The notes beneath the pieces were generated by a model. The model searched no databases and was not told where the DNA came from. It saw only the letters and a program-made list of their open reading frames with translations. DNA of 26,851 bases, taken from a virus. Location of the stretch: the IMG/VR virus record IMGVR_UViG_3300034105_000261, positions 1 to 26,851 of that record; one strand, 5' to 3'. The first letter of the stretch is position 1. Every line of letters begins with the position of its first letter. Position numbers and translations under genes: made by a program. Of this stretch, positions 1-8,100 are shown piece by piece.

Positions 1-1
1 A

Positions 2-1108
2 TCTGCTAGCGGCGGTGGTGGTGGTGGTGCTGGGGCATTAGGAGCAAATGCTGTTACTACTACTGGTGGTGCAGGAGGAGTAGGATCAAGCAGTTCATGC
101 AATGGTACTGCCACTACAAGAGCAGGCGGTGGAGGCGGTGCAGGGTCAGGCGCTGGAGGCGCAGGAGGCACAGGAGGTGGCGGTGCAGGGTCAACAGGAG
201 CAGGAACTGCTGGAACAGCAAACACAGGCGGTGGTGGTGGAGGTGGAACTGCTGGCGGTACTGGAGGCAGTGGAATAGTCATCGTTCGTTATCCTCTTAC
301 ACAAGTATCTACAGCCTCAACAGCGACGGTATCTAGTTATACAGGAACAGCAACTTCTTACACAGGCAATGGAACCAATGGAACGAATGGAACAGTATAT
401 GATGTATATTCATTTACAGGATCTGGTTCGATTACCTTGGCTTCCGCTGGATTTGTGGATGCTTTGGTTATTGGTGGTGGTGGCTCTAGTCAGAACAGCG
501 CAGGAAGTGAAGGAGGTGGCGGTGGCGGTGCAGGAGGTTACTTATCAACTACTAATACATATCTACCGATAGGAACTTTGACTGTAACAGTAGGCGCTGG
601 AGGAAGCAGTGGTACTAATGGTAATGCTTCGTTGTTAAATAATTTATGCGCTGTCGGTGGAGGATCAGGTGGAAGATATTCTGGCCCCATTGTTGCTCAA
701 ATTGGAGGTTCTGGAGGTGGCGCTGGAGGTAGTAGAACCGCTGGTTCTGGAACACCAAGTCAAGGCAATGCTGGTGGCGTAGGTTTCGGTATTTACAATC
801 AAGCCTTTGGTGGAGGTGGTGGTGCTGGAGCGGTTGGAGGTACTGCTACTACTACAGGTCAGTCGGGTGCTGGTGGCGCTGGGCTATCTTCGTATATAAC
901 TGGTACTGCGGTAACCAGAGGCGGCGGTGGCGGGGGTTGTGGTTCTGGTTCAGCAGTTCAAGGCGCTGGTGGATCTGGTGGTGGAGGTGCTGGTAGTGCT
1001 GGCGTTGGTGCTGGTGTTGATGGAACACCAAATACTGGTGGCGGTGGCGGCGGTGGATATAACGTCGATACAAAGTCTTCTGGTGGTAGTGGAATCGTTA
1101 TAGTTCGC
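2..1108 (+). repeat. Two homologous glycine-rich modules in tandem
   Basis: Copy A (2-289, 5' incomplete) and copy B (809-1108, the end of a longer module starting near 395) encode matching segments in the same order: GGGGGAGA, a TATTTG/AVTTTG turn, TR followed by poly-Gly, a GGGGAGS stretch, a run of seven Gly, then GGSGIVIVR. The DNA has diverged by synonymous changes, which suggests an old duplication rather than a recent one. Confidence 0.7.
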
Positions 1109-1123
1109 ATTGCTCGTCCATAA
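2..1123 (+). CDS. Glycine-rich tail appendage/adhesin protein (5' partial)
   Basis: The frame is open from base 2 to TAA at 1121-1123, so the true start lies upstream; 373 residues are visible. The protein is dominated by runs of Gly with Ala, Ser and Thr. It contains two homologous modules, each ending in GGSGIVIVR (about residues 88-96 and 361-369). The second module opens with VYDVYSFTGSGSITLASAGF, followed by VDALVIGGGG. This is the pattern of the glycine-rich domains at the tips of phage tail fibres and in phage adhesins. The location beside a tail fibre gene supports a host-recognition role. Glycine-rich loops in known adhesins form stacked polyglycine sheets that display variable loops; whether that holds here is inference. 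The stop is directly followed by a promoter-like element. I am confident of the coding frame and fairly confident of an appendage role, but not of the receptor or the full length. Confidence 0.8.
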   Translation, partial: SASGGGGGGAGALGANAVTTTGGAGGVGSSSSCNGTATTRAGGGGGAGSGAGGAGGTGGGGAGSTGAGTAGTANTGGGGGGGTAGGTGGSGIVIVRYPLTQVSTASTATVSSYTGTATSYTGNGTNGTNGTVYDVYSFTGSGSITLASAGFVDALVIGGGGSSQNSAGSEGGGGGGAGGYLSTTNTYLPIGTLTVTVGAGGSSGTNGNASLLNNLCAVGGGSGGRYSGPIVAQIGGSGGGAGGSRTAGSGTPSQGNAGGVGFGIYNQAFGGGGGAGAVGGTATTTGQSGAGGAGLSSYITGTAVTRGGGGGGCGSGSAVQGAGGSGGGGAGSAGVGAGVDGTPNTGGGGGGGYNVDTKSSGGSGIVIVRIARP

Positions 1124-1132
1124 TGCTATAAT
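1124..1132 (+). promoter_or_regulatory. Extended -10 promoter TGCTATAAT
   Basis: TGCTATAAT begins on the base after the preceding stop codon. A TTCGCA hexamer at 1104-1109 (four of six matches to TTGACA) lies 17 bases upstream of the TATAAT. The predicted transcription start is near 1139, leaving a leader of about 33 bases before the next gene. Confidence 0.6.
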
Positions 1133-1171
1133 AATACAACAAGCGAATATTCGCACGGAATAGAAAAGGAA

Positions 1172-1471
1172 GTGGTTAAAATCGCACATTTTGCTAGAGT
1201 AGAAGATGGAGTAGTGAGGGAGGTAGTCGTAATTGACAATAAAGATTGCGGCAATCTTGAATTCCCAGAATCAGAGGCGGTAGGACAGGCATTCATCCGT
1301 TCTATTGGTCTTAATGGTACTTGGGCACAAACTAGTTATAACTCTAACTGGAGAGGGAAGTATGCAGGGCAGGGAGATGCTTTTGATGCTACCCTTGGAG
1401 AGCATGGAGAATTTGTTTCTCCAGTAGTTGCTGAACCAGTAGTAGAAGCACCTGTTGCAGCAAAGAAGTAA
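1172..1471 (+). CDS. Small conserved phage protein, likely virion-associated
   Basis: 99 residues from a GTG start. The core (NLEFPESEAVGQAF, then GTWAQTSYNSNWRGKYAG, then GDAFDATLGEHGEFVSP) matches a small protein family common in tailed phages, often encoded near tail fibre genes. The family's function is unknown to me. The C terminus is a low-complexity Val/Ala/Glu/Pro tail. The start is not comfortable: AAAAGGA ends only one base before the GTG, closer than normal Shine-Dalgarno spacing, but no other ATG, GTG or TTG occurs in frame between the promoter and the conserved core. A hairpin terminator follows the stop. The gene stands as its own transcription unit between two appendage genes. 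Confidence 0.75.
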   Translation: MVKIAHFARVEDGVVREVVVIDNKDCGNLEFPESEAVGQAFIRSIGLNGTWAQTSYNSNWRGKYAGQGDAFDATLGEHGEFVSPVVAEPVVEAPVAAKK

Positions 1472-1485
1472 TGAAACTTTGATTG

Positions 1486-1515
1486 TGCCCCGTCTTTTTA
1501 GGCGGGGCATTGTCA
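1486..1515 (+). terminator. Hairpin terminator after the 99-residue gene
   Basis: A nine-base-pair stem, TGCCCCGTC paired with GGCGGGGCA (1486-1494 with 1501-1509, one G-U pair), has a TTTTTA loop and is followed by the T-rich ATTGTCATTCTT. The poly-U tail is imperfect. The similar tail TTTTGTCAT follows the clear terminator at 17519, which supports this reading. Confidence 0.65.
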
Positions 1516-1530
1516 TTCTTAGAGAGTGAA

Positions 1531-1539
1531 TGATATAAT
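1531..1539 (+). promoter_or_regulatory. Extended -10 promoter TGATATAAT, leaderless start
   Basis: TGATATAAT ends six bases before the ATG at 1546, so a standard start seven bases downstream of the hexamer falls exactly on the A of ATG. TTGTCA at 1510-1515 is a possible -35 (five of six matches, 18-base spacing). No Shine-Dalgarno sequence lies between promoter and ATG. Confidence 0.65.
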
Positions 1540-1545
1540 AAAACT

Positions 1546-2604
1546 ATGGCTAGTGGATCTACGACCAATTATGCTTTACCATATCCCTTAGATACAGACC
1601 CAGTAAATGTTGCAGGGGATGTAGAGGATCTAGCGGTAACGATAGATAGTATCCTGAGGGAGTCTATTGATGATGCATCAGCAGCATTGATTACTGGGGC
1701 TACGGTATCCAATGGTTTTTCTACCCCAGTTTATACAGACAATGGTAGTTCTGTTGGATCACTTGCATTTTCACTTGCACAGGATATACGATCAACTGCA
1801 AGCCCTGCATTTGTTGGATTGTCTCTTAGTGGTACGATTTCGTCAGGCACTTGGGGCGGTACAGCAATAGCCGCAGACAAGGGCGGTACTGGACAAACAT
1901 CATATGCAGTCGGAGATCTTCTTTATGCCTCCACTACAACTGCATTATCAAAACTTGCTGACATTGCTACAGGCAATGCATTAATATCTGGTGGAGTTGG
2001 GGTAGCACCTTCTTGGGGTAAGATTGGACTTACTACACATGTATCTGGTACACTTCCAGTAGCAAATGGTGGAACTGGGGTTACTAGTTCTACAGGAACG
2101 ACAAGTGTGGTGCTTTCAGGCTCCCCGACTCTTACTGGAACACCGTTATCAACAACCGCCGCAGTAGATACGAATACTACACAGATTGCGACTACTGCAT
2201 TTGTAATAGGACAAGCATACGCCAAGTTGGCATCACCAACTTTTACTGGAACCCCTGCTGCGCCTACTGCTGCTGTTGACACAAATACGACTCAGGTAGC
2301 GACAACAGAATATGTAGTTAGTCAAGGATATTTAAAATCTGCAACCGCATCCAGTACCTACTTGGCTTTAGCAGGCGGCACACTGACAGGAGCACTTATT
2401 GCAACTGCTCCAACTACATCTCTTGCATCTTTAAGACTTCCTCATGGAACTGCTCCAACATCTCCAACAGATGGAGACACATGGACAACTACTTTAGGAT
2501 TGTATGTTCAGGTAGACGGTGTAACCGTTGGACCATTGGGTACTGGCGGCGGCGGTACATCTGGAGTAGGTCTAGACTCAGTAATGTTCCTTGGTGGAAT
2601 GTAA
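1546..2604 (+). CDS. Tail fibre protein with phage fibre repeats
   Basis: 352 residues. The N terminus, TTNYALPYPLDTDPVNVAGD followed by VEDLA, is a common baseplate/tail-attachment start among phage fibres. Next come KGGTGQTSYAVGDLLYAS, a standard fibre-shaft motif, and two copies of a 33-residue repeat (SPTxTGTP...AAVDTNTTQxATTxFV-like, residues about 193-225 and 230-262) typical of Phage_fiber_2-type repeats. It ends with a Gly-rich segment and GLDSVMFLGGM. The role is trimeric fibre shaft and host recognition, by family knowledge. The ATG at 1546 is chosen because homologous fibres begin at this point and because a promoter places the transcript start on it. It appears to be translated from a leaderless mRNA. 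Confidence 0.88.
   Translation: MASGSTTNYALPYPLDTDPVNVAGDVEDLAVTIDSILRESIDDASAALITGATVSNGFSTPVYTDNGSSVGSLAFSLAQDIRSTASPAFVGLSLSGTISSGTWGGTAIAADKGGTGQTSYAVGDLLYASTTTALSKLADIATGNALISGGVGVAPSWGKIGLTTHVSGTLPVANGGTGVTSSTGTTSVVLSGSPTLTGTPLSTTAAVDTNTTQIATTAFVIGQAYAKLASPTFTGTPAAPTAAVDTNTTQVATTEYVVSQGYLKSATASSTYLALAGGTLTGALIATAPTTSLASLRLPHGTAPTSPTDGDTWTTTLGLYVQVDGVTVGPLGTGGGGTSGVGLDSVMFLGGM
2122..2331 (+). repeat. Two 99-base tail fibre repeats
   Basis: Units at 2122-2220 and 2233-2331 each encode 33 residues sharing SPTxTGTP, TAAVDTNTTQ, ATT and a C-terminal GQAY or SQGY. Many codons differ synonymously, so protein identity is kept while DNA identity has decayed. They are separated by four codons. 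Confidence 0.75.
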
Positions 2605-2722
2605 CACAATTGTTACAATTATCACTTAAAAATCATTGACTTTCCCTCCCACCGCATTGCGGATTATTCGTATTATTGATATACTGAATCCTTACCAAAT
2701 TTAAGAATGGACGGTGTTATAC
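2605..2722 (+). promoter_or_regulatory. Intergenic region upstream of nrdJ with extended -10 and palindrome
   Basis: TGATATACT at 2677-2685 resembles the TGnTATAAT elements elsewhere and would start transcription near 2692, giving a leader of about 31 bases before ATG 2723. AATTGTTACAATT (2608-2620) is a perfect inverted repeat around a central T and could be an operator. CCGCATTGCGG (2652-2662) is a short GC hairpin followed by AT-rich sequence, at best a weak terminator. The binding proteins, if any, cannot be named from sequence. Confidence 0.45.
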
Positions 2723-4684
2723 ATGTCATTTATTGACAACAATGGGTCTATCGTAGACCCCTACAGAAATTTTATACATATTTCAAGATACAGCAGATGG
2801 ATGGAGGACAAGGGTAGACGAGAGACATGGGTAGAAACCGTAGATCGTTATATGGATTTTATGAAGTCACACCTTGTAAAAAACTACGGGTACAATGAGA
2901 ATGATATTAAGTTTGCACAAGTTAAGGATGCGATTCTTAACCATAAGGTGATGCCCTCTATGAGGGCTATGATGACCGCTGGACCTGCTTTAGAGCGTGA
3001 TAACATTGCGGCATATAATTGCAGTTTTATAGCGGTAGACAGCCTGAGATCCTTTGATGAGGCCATGTACATCCTTATGAATGGCACAGGAGTAGGATTC
3101 TCAGTAGAGCAGAAGTACGTTGCACAACTTCCTGTTGTTGCAGAAGAATTATATCCAACGAATACCACAATCGTGGTTGAGGATTCAAAGTTAGGGTGGG
3201 CCAAGGCATACAAGGAACTCATTGGTTTGCTTGTTACAGGACAGATTCCAGAATGGGATATGTCAAAGGTTCGTCCCGCAGGCGCACGACTCAAGACATT
3301 TGGTGGACGAGCATCTGGTCCAGAACCATTGAACGATCTATTTAAGTTTACCGTTGAGCAATTCAAGATTGCCAAGGGACGTAGATTAAAGTCAATTGAG
3401 GCACATGATCTTATGTGCAAGATTGGCGAGGTAGTTGTTGTTGGCGGCGTTCGTCGTTCAGCACTCATTTCTCTTTCCAATCTAGATGACTTTGAAATGG
3501 CTAAGGCCAAGTCAGGTCAATGGTGGGAGACAGAAGGGCAGCGTGCGCTAGCAAATAACTCAGCAGTATACAACATGAAGCCAAATACTGCTCAATTCCT
3601 CAGGGAATGGAGAAACTTGTATGAATCAAAGTCAGGCGAGCGTGGAATCTACAACATGGATTCAGTTCGCAAGCATATTGACAAGTTTGGTCGCAGAGAT
3701 TCCTCAAAGGTTGCAGGAACAAACCCATGTGGTGAAATTCTATTGCGAGCCAATGAATTCTGCAACCTTACTGAGGTAGTTATTGATGCCAGCGATACTA
3801 TGGAAACCTTGAATGAGAAGGTTAAGTTGGCTACGATTCTTGGTACATGGCAGTCAACATTAAGTAATTTTAAATATATTAGAAAGTCATGGCAGACAAA
3901 CACAGAAGAAGAAAGACTCTTGGGAGTATCGTTAACTGGTATATTTGGAAACAAACTTACTGGAACTCTTAATAAGAATCTTGCAGAAAATCTTACAACG
4001 CTTCGTGAAACTGCGGTAGAGGTTAATGCCAATGAAGCAGATGGACTAGGCATTGAAAGATCGGTCGCTATTACTACTGTTAAGCCTTCTGGAACTGTTT
4101 CACAACTTACGGGGGTATCCAGTGGAATTCATCCTTGGTATTCAAAGTATTATCTCCGTTCAGTTCGTGCAGATAACAAAGATCCTTTGACAATATTCCT
4201 TAAGGACTTTGGTGTGCCAAGTGAACCAGATGTAATGAAGCCAGATGCAACAACTGTATTCTATTTCCCAATCAAGGCTCCAGATGGAGCAACGGTAACG
4301 ACAGATCTTTCAGCAATTGATCATCTTGAGATTTGGAAGGTATATAGAACTTATTGGACAGAGCATAATCCATCTGTAACAATCAATGTCTCAGAAGATG
4401 AATGGGTTTCAGTTGGTGCTTGGGTATATGATAATTTTGATTCTATTGGTGGAGTAAGTTTTCTTCCATTGTCAGAGCATTCATATCGTCAAGCGCCATA
4501 TCAAGAAATTACTAAAGAAGAGTACAATAACGCTCTGCTAGCAATGCCCAAAAGCATTCCTTGGCAATCATTACCATTATACGAACTAGAAGATTCAACA
4601 ACTGGAAGCCAAGAGTTGGCCTGTAGTGGATCGACAGGATGTGAGGTTGTCGATTTAGTTTCTATGGAGGCAATGGTGTCATAA
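2723..4684 (+). CDS. nrdJ: Adenosylcobalamin-dependent (class II) ribonucleoside-triphosphate reductase, monomeric type
   Basis: 653 residues from ATG 2723; a GTG at 2714 is an alternative. It reduces ribonucleoside triphosphates to deoxyribonucleotides, using coenzyme B12 to create a thiyl radical, without oxygen or a separate radical subunit. The active-site set is visible: C100 in YNCSF, C336 and E338 in NPCGEI, and C347 in EFCNL. The 11-residue spacing between the second and third cysteines equals that in the Lactobacillus leichmannii enzyme (C408, C419). C634 and C640 near the C terminus are candidates for the shuttle pair that re-reduces the active site. It is shorter than the 739-residue Lactobacillus enzyme, with about 50 fewer residues between the first and second active-site cysteines, so the allosteric insertion may be reduced. 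Its position among virion genes is unusual. Its stop overlaps the next start (TAATG). Confidence 0.93.
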   Translation: MSFIDNNGSIVDPYRNFIHISRYSRWMEDKGRRETWVETVDRYMDFMKSHLVKNYGYNENDIKFAQVKDAILNHKVMPSMRAMMTAGPALERDNIAAYNCSFIAVDSLRSFDEAMYILMNGTGVGFSVEQKYVAQLPVVAEELYPTNTTIVVEDSKLGWAKAYKELIGLLVTGQIPEWDMSKVRPAGARLKTFGGRASGPEPLNDLFKFTVEQFKIAKGRRLKSIEAHDLMCKIGEVVVVGGVRRSALISLSNLDDFEMAKAKSGQWWETEGQRALANNSAVYNMKPNTAQFLREWRNLYESKSGERGIYNMDSVRKHIDKFGRRDSSKVAGTNPCGEILLRANEFCNLTEVVIDASDTMETLNEKVKLATILGTWQSTLSNFKYIRKSWQTNTEEERLLGVSLTGIFGNKLTGTLNKNLAENLTTLRETAVEVNANEADGLGIERSVAITTVKPSGTVSQLTGVSSGIHPWYSKYYLRSVRADNKDPLTIFLKDFGVPSEPDVMKPDATTVFYFPIKAPDGATVTTDLSAIDHLEIWKVYRTYWTEHNPSVTINVSEDEWVSVGAWVYDNFDSIGGVSFLPLSEHSYRQAPYQEITKEEYNNALLAMPKSIPWQSLPLYELEDSTTGSQELACSGSTGCEVVDLVSMEAMVS

Positions 4685-5082
4685 TGAAAAAATGCTTGGA
4701 ATGCAATGAATTGCTTTACGGAAAAGATAGGGTGATGTCAAGAAAAAAATATTGCTCACCTATCTGTAAATCAAAATATCGTACATCTAGTGGATCAAGA
4801 ATAGACTCTCATCTATGGGTTAATTTTAAAATAAGAGAAGTTGACTATAATATTTTATTAAAAAAACAAAATAATAGATGTGCTATTTGTTATAGAGATC
4901 GTTCAGAATTTTCTAAGAATTTTGCTGTTGATCATGATCATAGATGCTGTTCTAGTAAAAAGTCTTGTGGCAAATGTATTCGTGGACTTATCTGTTTTGA
5001 TTGTAATATTGCCTTGGGACATCTAAAAGAAGATCCAAAGATATTACAAAATGCACTAAATTATTTAAATAGATCTGCATAA
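4684..5082 (+). CDS. HNH / recombination endonuclease VII family nuclease
   Basis: 132 residues. It matches the endonuclease VII (PF02945-like) layout: CAIC (C66, C69), VDHDH (D83-H86, metal and catalytic site), IRGLICFDCNIALG (C104, C107, N108) and a C-terminal helix with NALNYL. An N-terminal CxxC plus CSPIC (C4, C7, C24, C28) forms an extra zinc-ribbon-like unit, and CCSSKKSCGKC (88-98) is a cysteine-rich loop between the metal site and the RGL motif. Such free-standing nucleases are often homing endonucleases inserted beside conserved genes, and ribonucleotide reductase genes are frequent targets. Endonuclease VII itself resolves branched DNA, so a role in DNA processing for packaging is the alternative. 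The start codon overlaps the nrdJ stop and there is no separate promoter, so it is translationally coupled. It looks more AT-rich than nrdJ. Confidence 0.87.
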   Translation: MKKCLECNELLYGKDRVMSRKKYCSPICKSKYRTSSGSRIDSHLWVNFKIREVDYNILLKKQNNRCAICYRDRSEFSKNFAVDHDHRCCSSKKSCGKCIRGLICFDCNIALGHLKEDPKILQNALNYLNRSA

Positions 5083-5096
5083 TATCATAGTATTTT

Positions 5097-5125
5097 GGGC
5101 GGGGCACTCATTGAGTGCCTCGTCC
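5097..5125 (+). terminator. Perfect 13-bp hairpin ending the nrdJ-HNH unit
   Basis: GGGCGGGGCACTC pairs with GAGTGCCTCGTCC across an ATT loop, with two G-U pairs. No proper U-tract follows; instead TTGCTATAAT starts at 5126. It may be a terminator without a U-tract, or an RNA structure that separates the two units. Confidence 0.55.
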
Positions 5126-5126
5126 T

Positions 5127-5135
5127 TGCTATAAT
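5127..5135 (+). promoter_or_regulatory. Extended -10 promoter TGCTATAAT, leaderless start
   Basis: The element ends six bases before ATG 5142, so transcription is expected to begin on the A of the ATG. It lies one base downstream of the 13-bp hairpin. No Shine-Dalgarno sequence is present. Confidence 0.65.
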
Positions 5136-5141
5136 GATTAT

Positions 5142-8100
5142 ATGTCGGTAGCCTTAAATTCCTATGCTGTAAAAGCATATGCAGAACACCCAATATCAAT
5201 GTGGCCCCTAGATGATAATTCTTATTATATATCTTACATGAATAACGCTAAAAGAAAGTTTTCAACATGGACAATTACCACTAGTCCAACTTCTGGCGGG
5301 GCAACGCATAATGATTCTCCAACACTTCCAGACATTGCACTCCCTTTCTTAAATGAAACATATTCTGCAATATATGTATCAAACTCATCATTACCAAATA
5401 ATACGCTCGTATCAGCAAAGAGCGGCAATATAGATATTTCAGACATGAATTCATCTCTTGAAAGTTTTTGTGTCAACTTCTTCCTATATCAAAGTCCACA
5501 ATATGTAAATTGGTATAAATTAGGATACGAATACTATGATACGGACTCCTTAGCGTATGAAACAATATTATCTGGACAGATACCGCCACCAACATTACAA
5601 TCTTGGAGTAACTTTAATACAACCTATGACTTGCCGCAGAATATTTCATATGCACATCCAATAAAGTTAATAATTCAAATAAACTTAAAAGATGTTTCAT
5701 CTTCTGATGCAGAAGATAGAACGTTTATCATGAATGGTTTATCAGTTGGTCAATGGTCAGAGACTTCTTGCAACAAATCCCTTGGAATTGACCCAATTGC
5801 AATTCCTGCTTCAACCGACTTAGTTGGATTAACTGGATACCCCGCTGATCAATATGGATTATTAAGTGATAATGGATATTATCTAGTAGAGGATGGAATT
5901 CTTCTTGCAAGTAATGGAAGTGTGCCGTTAGTATTTGGAACAGACAATGCTACAACCCTTACCGCTTCTCAACTTGGAAATCCCTCGCTTATTTTTCCTG
6001 GAATGGGAGTATTGAATGAAAAAGGAAAGTTTAAAGACTATTCCTTAGAATTTTGGATGAAAGTAAATCCATCAACAGTGTATTCAAGAAGAATCCTTGG
6101 TCCACTTGCAGAAACTTCGTGGGGAGTGTATGTAAAAGAAGGATTTATTTCACTTGTCATAGGAAATAGTCGTGGTTCTCATTCAGTATCTGAATGGAAT
6201 AGACCGATGATCGTTCACATCCTTATAAAAAGAGAAAGTGCAGCACTCTTTATCAATGGCGAGCAAGTTATCACAATACCATATGACCCATATTCATTAA
6301 CGTTTCCAAGTTCAGACAACGATTGGTGGGGATTTTATTCATATGAGGATATAGATCATTTTAAGGTTGACTGCATCTCAATTTACCCATATGCAATTGC
6401 AACACAAGTTGCAAAAAGAAGAATGGCTTGGGGGCAAGCCGTTCCATCAGCACAGTTTATTGATAGTGGTTTTGGTGGAATTCCAACAACAATAGATTTT
6501 CCAGTATCTGGATACAAGTCTAATATTATCTATCCAGATATTGCAAGATGGGATGGCGGCTATTTCAATAACCTTAAGGCAACAACAAATAGCCTTACGG
6601 TTCCAGATTATGAACTGCCAACAATTTACCTTGGCGGTAGAAATATTTATGATTGGTATGATGCAAATAATACTGTAAATAATCTTGAGTATCCAACATT
6701 AGATGCTCATCCTAAGTTTATTACATTTAGACCGAATGTATCAGGTGGTGCTTGGACTCCAACTGGAGATGATTGGAATGAGGATTGTTACCTACAGTTT
6801 CAATCATTAAATATCCTTACAAATCCAGTAAGTGCGGTATATGGAGTGTTTGAGGTAGAGGATGAAACCTCATCAGACAGACCGCTGATTCATTTTATTA
6901 ATACTCTCAGTGGTAAGAGATTTGAGATAAATCTATTTGAAGATCAGATAAAATATACTCTCAACAATGTTGAACTTGCGTCCATAACGGTAGATACTTC
7001 AGACCATATGGTGGCGGGAATAAATATTAAAACTTTTGCAAACACATATGGATACGAGGCTCTTACATTTTTTGGAAATCCTTCTGCAATTCAGATAATA
7101 GTAGGAGGAAACGCAAAAACTGGAGATGATGCGTTAACATTTGATGAAAAAATTTATAGATTTGGATTTTGCAATGAAATAAATTATAATGAGTTAATAG
7201 ACCATTTTGATAGTTCTGGAATAACACTTCCAAATGATAATGGACTGTTCCTTGATCATTTTGCAAGTTATACCCTTCTTCCAATGTATGAATATGAAAA
7301 GTTTTTCTTGGATATTGCAATAAGTGCTGAATGGGAAGAATACTATCCGCTCTCATACTTTGCATCACCAGTCATAGATGAGAATGGAGACACGGTATAT
7401 GATATAGACTCTTTGCAGTTAAATATTGGATACCCATCCGTATCCGCTCCTTTTCTATTCCTTTATCAAGACTTAGAGGCGTTATTCTCAACTCAAACAT
7501 ATGCAGACTTGGACAATCCAGTTACTTCTGGATACTCAAACTACTTAGATCTAAAATACAATAATACATCTGGGGGAGATATAGACGTATCCATGTCATC
7601 ATTAAAGATGTATGCAACCTTCCAGTCTATTTTTGATAACAATGTCAATCCCCTAGATTCTTTTGTTTATACAAAGAAACTTGATGCTTCAAGGGTTATT
7701 TATGTGGAAAATGAGAATACTCTTGCAAGTCCATCAAAGGCGTTTAATACAAAGTTTGAAATACTTAATGGAACTATCATGTATCCACCAAAAGTATATA
7801 ATGAAGAGAATATAGATTTCACTAATCTATCAATGGCAATTCACTTTGTATTAAATCAAAAGGGAATTTTGTCAAATCCATTTAATGTAAGAACATTTGA
7901 AATTGCCTCCAGACCACTAAGCAATGACTATTTGCTTAATCCAATAAAAACAAAGTTTGGTAACAGTGTCTATACCTACACAGATGACGGAACAGTCTTT
8001 GATGGTAAAGAGCAGAATCCAGTATACATATATAAGAAAACAAGCCCATATCTGTACTTAACCGATGACTCAGGAATTAAAGTTGTAAAGCATCTAGAGG

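Noticed and set aside
2-1108. CRISPR-like or satellite repeat in the GGT/GGA-rich DNA
   Set aside because: No constant-length repeats with unique spacers; the periodicity is that of glycine codons in an open frame.
950-1189. Reverse-strand ORFs opposite the glycine-rich gene (also 852-1073)
   Set aside because: They mirror Gly-rich codons on the other strand, giving His/Gln/Arg or Thr/Ser low-complexity chains. No ribosome site or promoter supports them.
2-2604. Diversity-generating retroelement target region in the adhesin or fibre
   Set aside because: No reverse transcriptase, no template repeat and no adenine-specific variation between copies can be seen in the window.
2714-2722. GTG start for nrdJ three codons upstream
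   Set aside because: The ATG at 2723 is stronger and nothing conserved lies between; the difference is minor.
2884-3510. 208-residue reverse-strand ORF within nrdJ
   Set aside because: It lies wholly opposite a well-conserved enzyme, has no recognisable domain and no start signals.
5115-5141. Upstream GTG start for the LamG protein
   Set aside because: The GTG is inside the 3' arm of the hairpin and upstream of the predicted transcript start; the added residues are not protein-like.
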